This document shows, piece by piece, positions 55,078 to 64,000 of a stretch of DNA of 64,000 bases; the stretch's first letter is position 1; each line of letters begins with the position of its first letter. The notes under the pieces were generated by a model. The model ran no database searches and had not been told where the DNA came from. It saw only the letters and a program-made list of their open reading frames with translations. The stretch spans positions 29,002,501 to 29,066,500 of the forward strand of contig NC_091664.1 in NCBI RefSeq assembly GCF_042453785.1, in the 5' to 3' direction. A program made the translations under genes and the position numbers. The DNA is from Malus domestica. Taxonomy: Eukaryota > Streptophyta > Magnoliopsida > Rosales > Rosaceae.

Positions 55078-56600
55078 CTCTCCCCTATCGAAACCAGGCT
55101 GTTGGGCCGGTTTACCCAAACCCAGTCAAACATGGCCCTTTTGGCCATTTAGGAGTTGGGCCTTGGGCCCGTTAGCCACTAAGCCCAACCCAACCATTTC
55201 CTTTTTCTTTTATTTATTTTGTTTTCTTTTAAAACCCAAAGGCTATGGGCCGGACTTTCAAGCCCAAGCCCCCTATTCAGAACCCAGGGCCCTTGGCCAT
55301 TTTAAACCCTAAACCCATTTGAAATAAGGCCCTTGGGCCGTATAGAAGTTGGGCCTTCAGCTCGTTGACCTTAAGCCCTAAACCCAGCCTACCTAAAACC
55401 CTAAGCCTAACCTGGCTAACCCACTAGGCCCAAACCCATAGAGCCCAAACCAACCCAACCCAAACCTTGGGATCTAACCCGAATCTAACCCTAAATCGGT
55501 CCGACCCGGTTGACCCTGTTTGACCCGTTAACTTTGACTTTGACCGGTCAACGGTCAACATTGACTTTTTTACCGTTTTTCGGGTTTTCATCCAGAACAG
55601 TTCCTAGGCTAACTTCAACGTCCTGGACCCGTTTCTGACGTCCATTTTCCTAAATTAAGTTGTTTGAGCAAAGTTTGATTAATTGAACCCTTTATGTGCT
55701 TAGGTGCATATCTTGCGGCGTTATGTCTTAGCTAGTCTGTGCAGCTTTTCGACGGCGAAGTATTGTTTACGTTTTATGAAAAACTCGATTTACTGATTAC
55801 GTTATATGAAATGTTTTATGAGATATTATGCTTACTTAGAATATTTTAGAATACCATATTTTATATCGAACTCATGTTCTTATATGATATCTGATGGATG
55901 ACGATATACTATTTAGAACATGTTTTCACACACTTCTTTATAATATAGATGATGGATGACTTTATACTATGAAGATGCTTTTGTAATATATATACCTATG
56001 TTTGGAAAGTGTTACAACCACACCCACTTTCTATTTAATAAAATGATTTCTTTAAATTTTAATTGGTGAGCCATGGGGCCCGTCTTATTTTTTTTATATC
56101 TTGGTTTCCAGTCTCTCTCTCCCTCTAATGTCTGATACTAACTCTCTCTCTTTCTAAACTATCGAAACCTTTCTCTCTAAGCTCCGGGAACTCTCCCAAC
56201 CCCTCTTCTCCTCGAATCAACAACAAATCAAGCCCAAATTCTATATATTTGGAATCCTTGAGACTTAACGAACTCAATGGTACCCTTGCATGCGCCATCA
56301 GAGGATCGTGGAGTTTTCTGCCATTGAAGCCGAGATCTTCAAAGCTCTAAAACTCGAACCCAGGTGAGAAGTGTGTTCCTTCTTCAAATTTCTGGGTTAT
56401 GCATGTTGGTTTTATGACAAAACTCAAGGGTTTTGATCTCAGTTTTTCCCTATGCTAATAATCTAGCTCCGATGACGAACTCCGGCTAGTTCGAGGTCCA
56501 TCTCTTCCCAAAACCTGCTGCAGTGCGTCCAGGTGAGTTCTTAGGTATATTTGTGAGGTTTTAGAACCCTTTATTCAAGCCCTAACCCTTACCATCCTTT
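55078..56600. repeat. Diverged repeat sequence, gene-free
   Basis: The first part is rich in repeated gggcctt, aaaccc and aaccca words. The part 55690-56000 resembles the module at 57300-57690 (gatgaagat/gatggatgac with facing cacttctttataatatag). A duplicated motif gacgaactccggc(t/g)agttcg occurs at about 56473 and 56623. It is probably part of a large LTR-type element, but no LTR pair could be closed. Confidence 0.4.
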
Positions 56601-56639
56601 GTGCATGCATGTCCGGTTCCGACGACGAACTCCGGCGAG

Positions 56640-57195
56640 TTCGTGGGTGTGTGTGTGTACGGGGTGCAGGTGTGTGTGTGTGTGTGTGCAGGTGTGTATG
56701 CATGTCCGTGTGTGTGTGTTTGGTATGTTTGGTCCGTGCAAGTGTGTGTGTGTAAGTATTTGTGATGATGTATGGTGCATGTGTGTGTTGTGTATGCTAT
56801 GCTTTGTGTGGTGTGCGTGTGTATGTCGTGAGTGTGTGTGCACATGCCGTGCATGCATATGCATGATGTGCAGGTGTGTGTTTGTGAGCTTGTGTGCGTG
56901 TAGAGTGAGTGTATAGTATGTGCGTATGTGAGTGTATATGTGTGATCTTGTGTGCATGTGTTGTGCACGTGTGGGTGTGTATGTATGTGCTGTGCAGGTG
57001 TGTGTATGTGAGCTACATATGTGTTGGTGTAAGTGTGTACGTGTGAACTGCGTATGTGTATGTGTGTATGTGTGTGTGTATGCAGTGCATGCTTATGCAT
57101 GCCGTGTGTGTGTGTGAAATGCATGCTTATGCATGCCGTGTGTGTGTGTGTGCAGTGCATGCTTATGCATGCTCTGTGTGTGTGTGCAGTGCATG
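56640..57195 (+). repeat. Long imperfect TG/CA tract with a higher-order repeat
   Basis: About 550 bp of interrupted (TG)n. Towards its right end it contains a higher-order unit gtgcatgcttatgcatgc at about 57081, 57118 and 57153. It opens all frames on both strands, giving Cys/Val and His/Thr repeats that are not genes. Alternating purine-pyrimidine DNA of this length can adopt Z-form. Confidence 0.9.
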
Positions 57196-57299
57196 TGAAT
57201 ATGGGTTTAGGCTTAAGCCCAAACCCCTTTTTCACCTATTAGACCCTAACCCACTCAACCCAAAACTCATTTCCGTTTCCTAAAATTCCATCTTTTGGG

Positions 57300-58447
57300 T
57301 AGTTTATTAAATTGTACATTTTCGTGCTTAGGTGAAGTTGCTAGTGAAGACTTCCTTAATCATTTTCCGCACAATTCTGCTGCTTCGGAGTATCTGTGAG
57401 TGGACCACCTTCAAAAATTACATGTTTTATTTATAGAATTGCATATTTAAATAGCATGCCTTGCAGATTGATTGATTTGAGGAATACTTTACAGGAAGCA
57501 TGATGATTTGATTATACGTGATTATATATATATATATATGTTTTGAATTATTTTCATTATATCGTATTTTCTATAGAACCCTCATTCTGATAGACTATCT
57601 GATCGATGAAGATAGGATGCTAAGAATGTGTTTCAACTGATTTTCGAACACCTCTTCATAGTATAGAGGATCGATGAATCTATGCTACGAAGTTGTATTT
57701 TAGAGATGAATTGTGTTTTGTGTGTACCTAGTGAATACCATGCCGCCTGGGGCGAGGATCTGGTGTTGGCATTGAGGCCGGGAGAAATAATCCCTAGCGG
57801 AAAGCTGAGGGACCACGGAGACTGGCATTGGGCCGAGAGGGAGTTATCTCATGGTGAAGGCCATAGAGATTCAGGTGCAGGCATTGGGCCGGGAGATATT
57901 ATTATTCGGTGCACTCACTAGCAGCACAACTTGTGTTATGCTTCCTGATATGATTTTCTGAGATTGATTTGCAGATGGATATATGAATTGTTTTATGGCA
58001 TGCTAGAGTTAAAAGCTTATCTCTTATTATTCTAGTAGTTTTCATTATTAAACTGTGGGGGTTAGTATGTTCATAACTGTTTTCGTACTATGTATGTATA
58101 TAAACTTGGTCCACTCACCCCTGTTTTGCGCCCCCATTCGGGACTTAGGATCAAGGCACATAATCCCGTCATCAAGGCACTTCCGCAGCGGTATCTTCGA
58201 GTCCTCTCGGAGTAGGACCCATCTTTTTGTTTCATTTAATTTTATCTTAATTCTTTTAGTGATTAGGTTTAGTTGTGTGCTCTGAACACCTTCCTAAATT
58301 GTTAATTCATTATTTTTAAATTCATAACCCGTATTTATTCCTTATTCTCAGCTTTTGCATTTAATAAATGGTTTTCTTCACCCTCGGGTGTCGGCCAGCA
58401 CGTGCCTACCCTGGTATTCCGGGAATATCGGGGCCTGGGGCGTGTCA
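57300..58447 (+). repeat. Diverged repeat module 1 (ends ggggcgtgtca)
   Basis: Shares with the following module tttttatggcatgctagRgtt, gggggttagtatgttRataa, aacttggtccac, tcggccagcacgtg and the terminal cgtgtca. It contains a pair of gccggga/ggcattgggccg phrases at about 57765-57895. It is non-coding and is probably LTR-derived. Confidence 0.5.
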
Positions 58448-59197
58448 GAAAGACTTTGTTCAACGGTTTTGTGCGTATCTAGTGGTCATTATATATATGT
58501 CTTGGGGTGGGTGTTGTAGGATCCTTCGGGCGATTAATACTTTATATGCCTTCGGGTGGGTGTTGTAGAAACGTGCGGGCGATTGATATTTGTGAAGAAA
58601 GTGTTCTGAAGGAAGAGTTCTATGTTCTGCCTTCGAGCGATTATGATACCACTAGTTAGCACACTTTATACGAGATATGATTTATGACAATTTTTATGGC
58701 ATGCTAGGGTTTTCGGAAAACCTATTACATATTATGCTATGAGTTTTCATAAAACTTTGGGGGTTAGTATGTTGATAATTGTTTCAGTATTATATATATA
58801 TATTAACTTGGTCCACACATGTTTGTTTTGTGCCCCCTCAGGACATAGGAACGAGGACTACGATCCGACGTATGAGGCATTCCCATACCAATGACATCGT
58901 GTTATCTCCTCTGCTTTGACCACTCTTATAATAATACCTTCCGTTGTAATTTGATTTAGAATATGCTCTGAACATGCCATGCATCATCATTGTGAATTCA
59001 TTGATGGCAGTTGAATATTATTTATATCACTATCTTCACGTTATGAATTGTCACATCTTATTATCTTGCTACAATTTAGGTGCATGTTTCACATGTTCTC
59101 AAGATTTGCATTCATTAAATGGCTTGCGTCACCTTCGGGTTTCGGCCAGCACGTGGCCATCCCGATGTCCCTCAGAAATCGGGATCGGAGCGTGTCA
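58448..59197 (+). repeat. Diverged repeat module 2 (ends cgtgtca)
   Basis: Second copy of the module, shorter, with an internal pair of gggtgggtgttgtag phrases near 58504 and 58553. A TRIM inserted 3 bp after its end. Confidence 0.5.
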
Positions 59198-59200
59198 TAC

Positions 59201-59542
59201 TGTTGAGAGTTATCCCACATCGGTAAGGGACAATGTTTGTTATGTGCTTATATGGTCTTGGGTTACTCCCCATATTGCCAATTGGTTTTATGGTAGAACC
59301 TTTACTTTCTTCATGGTATCAGAGCATGTTGTCCCACGTGTGAAACCAAACGGCCACATGAGCTCCACGTCACCCTGTTATGTTGATCCATGTGTTAGGC
59401 TAAAAAACTCGACACACATGAGGGGAAGTGTTGAGAATGAGTCCCATATTGATGGGAAGAGGGACCTTGCATGGGCTTATAAGAGATTGGGCTACTTCCC
59501 ATATTGCCAATTGGTTTTATGGTGGAACCTCAACTTTCTTCA
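59201..59542 (+). mobile_element. TRIM element with two short LTRs
   Basis: LTR1 is 59201-59313 (113 bp) and LTR2 is 59429-59542 (114 bp). Both open TGTTGAGA and end CTTTCTTCA. The primer-binding site tggtatcagagca is at 59314 and the polypurine tract is gaggggaag before LTR2. The flanks CATAC (59196-59200) and CCTAC (59543-59547) match at four of five bases, a plausible decayed target duplication. The 115-bp interior is non-coding. Confidence 0.8.
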
Positions 59543-59829
59543 CCTACAAGATATTCAATTCAAGCATAGGAATGGAAGGGAGGTCAGTCTCATGCTTTCT
59601 TTCTTTCTCATTGTACTGTGTTAATTGTGAGATTATGTTTGTTTCTTGAGAAAAAGATAGAATATGTGATTTGGGAATAACCATGTTTTGGCCAAATTTA
59701 AACGGATTAGTTTGGGGGGAGAATTATTTGTGGTAACTTGGGGGTAAAAGTCCTAGTTTTGATTGATGTTGGGAAGGCTGAGCACTCTCTTTTGTGTTTC
59801 TTCATTGTCATTTTTCGCCTGGTTTTCGA

Positions 59830-61265
59830 AGAAAAAACTTACATTGTGGGTGTTGAGCACAAGCGCAATACAGCGGATTAATTTGGCGTGGAGGAATCAC
59901 TCAAGGAATTGACTCAGCTAGCTGATACTGCTGGACTTATGGTTGTTGGTTCCACGTATCAAAAGTCAGTAGTTTTTTATGCCTTCGTGTTTCTTTGCTA
60001 GTATAGTGCTGTTCAACCTACTTGCTAGTCTGTGTGCTCAATTATTTGATGCTGATCACCTAGCTTCAAATTGCTAATGCCCATATGTAATGCAGACTCG
60101 TTTCTCCAAACTCAAGGACATACATTGGATCCGGCAAGGTTGCAGAAATCAAGAGCAAAATTAACGCATTGGTAGTTGAGAATGTGATATTTGATGATGA
60201 GCTCTCAGCAGGGTATGAAACATGACTTTATAGTTATTACGTACATGCTTATGGTCACTGTAGATGAGACTGACTCCCTTTCCCCCGCATCATTCAATTT
60301 CTGTTTAAATTTTATTTTCTCCAAGAACCTTTCAAGCACTACTATGTTTAAAGTTTTTGTCCTTGTATTCAAATTTTACTGTGCGTTTGCGCAATTTGGA
60401 AAAGGCTTTTGGTGGGGAGGTTAGAGTTTGTGATTGCACTGCCCTCGTTCTGGATATTTTAACCAGCGGGCTGCAACACATGAAGCAGCTTTACAGGTAA
60501 TTTATCATTGTGCTTTTAATTCTAGGTAATAATTTGTTTCGTTATATTTGAATATACGACAACAGCTTACTTGGTACAGTTGTAGTAACTAGTAACGTAA
60601 TAACAAAATACAAATTTTCCAGAATTATCATGCAGACAATATTTCATTTGTGATCTTCTAGGTTGCATCGGCACAAATGGAATACCAGTTACCTCGGCTA
60701 ACAAAAATGTGGACCTATCTTGAGCGTCAAGCTGGAGGACAGGTTAAGGGGATGGGAGAGAAGCAAATTGAACTGGTTAAGCGTATCTGACGCACTCAAG
60801 CAAAGCCCTTCAATTGAATCGACAATATTCCAGTAATTCATTGCATGATAGAGATGGATGTTTATCGTAATGTGGAGCCGTTCTATAGCATTTGTTGATT
60901 ACAAACTAAAACGAAGATTTTTGTCTGGAAATTGATTCGCTGTAAGTATGTCTCTAATGCTAGATTGGTGTCCTTAAGGAGGAGTTAGAATCTGTCCGAA
61001 AGCATAGAAAGCAGTATCGTAATCAGCGCCTTTCGGTACCTGTCCCTGTAGTATCTTTGGTCAGTAAATACTTTGACATTGTGGAATCCACATTTATTTG
61101 GTGGTGATTTTTAGTTTCTGCCCGGTTTTGCATGTTTTGCTCTGAGAAACTAGGTTGGGTACACCAATGCTGGCAATAGTACTCTTTTAAATCAGTTGAC
61201 TGGAGCCAATGTGATTGTGAGGATCGATTATTTGCAACCCTAGATCTAACCACAAGAAGAGTTGA
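59830..61265 (+). pseudogene. HFLX: HflX-type GTPase, unprocessed pseudogene
   Basis: Exon-sized blocks in order match the middle of a plant organellar HflX: VGVEHKRNTAD then FGVEESLKELTQLADTAGLM (about 59845-59964), SPNSRTYIGSGKVAEIKSKI (60096-60212), EKAFGGEVRVCD (about 60385-60496), MEYQLPRLTKMWTYLERQAG (60662-60803), GVLKEELESVRKHRKQYRNQ (60964-61059) and GYTNAG (about 61154-61262). Damage: TAA in D-N-F (59877-59879 region), a one-T loss before NQRAATHE, an acceptor lost near 60384, TGA at 60788, a donor changed to GC near 60806, and the P-loop Lys replaced by Asn (GGCAATAGT, 61172-61180), followed by a frameshift. Intron positions survive, so it arose by DNA duplication. Intact HflX proteins bind ribosomes and GTP. 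Confidence 0.8.
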
Positions 61266-61411
61266 GGTAGCTTGATCATACTCTGGCAGATTTCTTATTA
61301 CATGATCATGAGTTATCTACCATATAAACAACTGAAAAGTCAGAGAAGCAAAATTTTGATTTTGATGTAGTACTGAAGAGAAACTCCGTCTGTGTAAGTT
61401 TATCTTACATT

Positions 61412-64000
61412 GCCGGTCCAAAGCCCGGATAAAGGAGGAAGGGGAGGGCGTCAGGTAGTCGACAACCGGCATTCATTGGTTACGTCAAATCCTTATGAAA
61501 ATGAATCCAGAATGAAATCACGCTAAAGCTAGGGCGTCACCCGTAAGTGGCGTGCTGTGTGGCCTGAACACAGTGATAAGTGAGCAAGGGTCGCTGTATC
61601 TCCATCGGCACCCGGATGCAATGTTAAATGAGCAAGGGGGCCATAGAAACTTATTTTCGAACGACTCTGCTCAAAGTTGTTTGGGAGCATATGCTCCTAT
61701 CAATTTTACACAGGACACACAAAAGAAGTACTTTGATCCTATTAGATGGGGGAGGGTGAAGAAGCTAGGACAGAAAGGTAGAGTTCAAGAGAGTAGAATG
61801 TGTTTAGGAACGTGGAATATAGGAACCTTAACGGGAAAATCTATGGAAGTAGTGGAAGTTATGGTGAGGAGAAGGATAAATATTATGTGCCTACAAGAAA
61901 CTAAGTGGGTTGGTCTTAAGGCAAAGGATCTAGAAAACTCAAGGTTTAAACTTTGGTATTCGGGCACAAATAAAACGAGAAACGGTGTTGGCATCATTGT
62001 GGACAAGACCTTGACACAAGATGTTGTAGATGTCAAGAAGGTAGGAGATAGAATCATAGCAATCAAGATTGTAATAGGACAAGAACTCATCAATGTGATT
62101 AGTGCGTACGCACCTTAAGTAGGGTTGGATACGAGTTCGAAGGAGAAATTTTGGGAAGACCTTGGAGACTTGGTACAAGGAATTGCTCAGACGAAGAAGT
62201 TATTTATAGGAGGATATTTAAATAGACACGTGGGCAGGGAGACAGGCAACTATGGAAGTTTTCATGGTGGCCATGGTTTTGGAGAGAGAAACGAGAATGG
62301 GGAAGCTATCTTGGATTTTGCAATGGCATATGATCTCTTATTAGCCAACACCTTCTTTAAGAAGAGAGAAGAACATGTGATCACCTACAAAAGTAGGTCG
62401 TCAAAAACACAAATAAATTTTCTTCTAATGAGGAAATGGGATCGTATAACTTGTAAGGAATGCAAAGTTATACTGGGAGAGAGCTTGGCTAATCAACATC
62501 GCTTGTTGGTGATGGATGTACATATCAAAAGAGTGAGAAAAAAGAACAAGACTTGGAAGTGCCCAAGTACTAGATGGTGGAATCTAAAAGGAGAAAAACA
62601 GGTCATTTTCAAAGAGAAAGTAATCACCCAGTGTGTGTGGGATAGAGAGGAGGAAGCTAGCCAAATGTGGGATTCCATGGCTAGTTGTATCCGAAAAGTA
62701 GCAAAAGAGGTATTAGGAGAGTCCAAGGGCTTTGCTCCACACCAAAAGGAATCTTGGTGGTGGAATGAGGAGGTACAAACAAAGGTGAAGGCTAAGAAGG
62801 AATGTTGTAAAGCCTTATACAAGGATAGGACCAATGAAAATGGTGAAAGGTATAGAAGAGCGAAGCAAGAGGCAAAGAAAGCTGTGAGAGAAGCTAAGTT
62901 AGCGGCTTATGATGATATGTATAAGCAACTAGATACCAAAGAAGGAGAGTTTGATATCTATAAACTAGCTAGAGTAAGGGAAAAGAAGACAAGTGACCTA
63001 AACCAAGTGAGGTGCATCAAGGATGAGGATGGAAAAGTTCTTGCTACAGAGAACGCGGTCAAAGACAGATGGAGATGTTATTTTCATAATCTTTTCAATA
63101 AAGGACATGAAAGGATTACTTCTTTAGGGGAGTTGAGTAACTCAGAAGAATGTAGAAACTACTCATTTTATCGTCGAATCAGGAAGGAAGAAATGGTTGT
63201 AGCTTTGAAGAAGATGAAGCATAGAAAAGCAGTGGGCCCAGACGATATACCGATTGAAGTGTGGAAAGTCTTGGGAGAGACACGTATAGCATGACTCACT
63301 GACCTTTTCAATAGGATTTTGAAAACGAAGAAGATGTTAAATGAGTGGCGAAAGAGCACTTTGGTGCCTATCTACAAGAATAAGGGCGACGTACAAAATT
63401 GCATGAACTATAGGGGTATTAAGCTCTTGAGTCATACAATGAAGCTCTAGGACAGAGTCATTAAGCATAGATTGAGGCAAGAGACACGGGTTTCGAACAA
63501 CCAATTCGGGTTCATGCCAGGGCGCTCAACCATAGAGGCAATCTATCTCTTACGAAGATTGATAGAAAGATATAGAGATGAGAAAAAGGATTTACACATG
63601 GTCTTTATAGATTTGGAAAAAGAGTATGATAGGGTCCCAAGAGACATTCTTTGGAGGATTTTAGAGAAGAAATGAGTACGAGTAGCATATATCCAAGCTA
63701 TAAAGGATATGTATGAAGGAGCAAAGACTGCCGTAAGAACTCATGAAGGACAAACCGAAAGCTTCCCCATAACTATAGGATTACATCAAGCCTCATCCTT
63801 AAGTCCTTACCTTTTTGCGTTGGTAATGGATGAATTAATAGGACATATTCAATATGATATTCCTTGATGTATGCTTTTCGTAAACGATATAGTGTTGATA
63901 GATGAAACTCAGGAAGGGGTAAATGCGAAGCTTAACCTTTGGAGAAAAGTGTTTGAATCTAAAGGTCTTCGCCTAAGCCGATCAAAGACAGAATATATGG
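61412..64000 (+). mobile_element. RTE-type LINE, decayed, runs past the window edge
   Basis: The 5' untranslated part (about 61412-61551) precedes one frame (61552 onward) that encodes an apurinic-type endonuclease (GTWNIGTLTGKS, LQETKWVG) and then reverse transcriptase ([34 protein letters not shown]). Stops in this single frame: TAA 62116, TGA 63292, TAG 63448, TGA 63673, TGA 63865. Endonuclease Asp residues look lost (GGYLN for GGDLN, TQINF for TQIDF), and the reverse transcriptase active-site box reads FVND (63877-63888) in place of FADD. The 3' end lies beyond 64000. Confidence 0.88.

Noticed and set aside
56589..57283. Long overlapping reading frames rich in Cys/Val on the plus strand and His/Thr on the minus strand
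   Set aside because: They are the direct translation of the TG/CA tract in every frame and have no domain or codon logic.

Overview
This window is plant nuclear DNA. It shows spliced genes with GT-AG introns, families found only in plants (CC-NB-ARC-LRR resistance protein, RKF3-like receptor kinase, DUF679/DMP protein, phytocyanin, class VI receptor-like cytoplasmic kinase) and dense plant retroelements (Copia, TRIM, Cassandra, Au-type SINEs, an RTE LINE). My inference is a woody dicot, most likely Rosaceae close to apple or pear. That rests on recalled repeat families and not on a database search.

Six genes look intact: a CNL resistance gene (minus, 1912-6745), a DMP membrane protein (minus, 17279-17890), a SEC23 COPII coat gene (plus, two exons, 20352-23454), an RKF3-like receptor kinase (minus, single exon, 30861-32666), a class VI RLCK (plus, nine exons, 47052-50673) and a phytocyanin-like gene (plus, two exons, 52471-52986). 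Gene remnants are two ERD6-like sugar-transporter 3' ends flanking SEC23, two decayed small secreted cysteine-rich genes, and an unprocessed HflX-type GTPase pseudogene.

Layout. 1-1900: tail and LTR of a Copia element, a SINE, and duplicated exon-like pieces. 1.9-7.2 kb: resistance gene. 7.2-13.2 kb: a DNA-transposon-like repeat containing a 3'-truncated Copia element, with 876 bp duplicated around it. 13.3-14.7 kb: an AATATCG-rich repeat carrying GC-rich gene-like sequence. 17-24.6 kb: DMP, transporter remnants, a Mutator-type MITE and SEC23. 26-29 kb: a complete non-autonomous LTR element carrying a universal-stress-protein gene fragment. 30.8-37.6 kb: RKF3-like gene with a nearly full Copia element inserted just upstream of its start codon. 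38-47 kb: gene-poor repeats. 47-53 kb: RLCK, a TRIM and the phytocyanin. 54-59.5 kb: a three-LTR Cassandra array, diverged repeat modules with a long TG tract, and a second TRIM. 59.8-64 kb: the HflX pseudogene and a decayed RTE LINE that runs off the window.

The genes do not form a shared pathway and no operon-like unit is present. What links the window is transposon biology: several insertions lie in promoters, introns or flanks of intact genes, and one element has captured host coding sequence. I found no convincing previously undescribed molecular system. The strongest points for follow-up are the gene-capturing LTR element, the duplicated repeat around the truncated Copia copy, the tandem Cassandra, the insertion at the kinase start, and two intact genes whose signature catalytic or metal-binding residues have changed.
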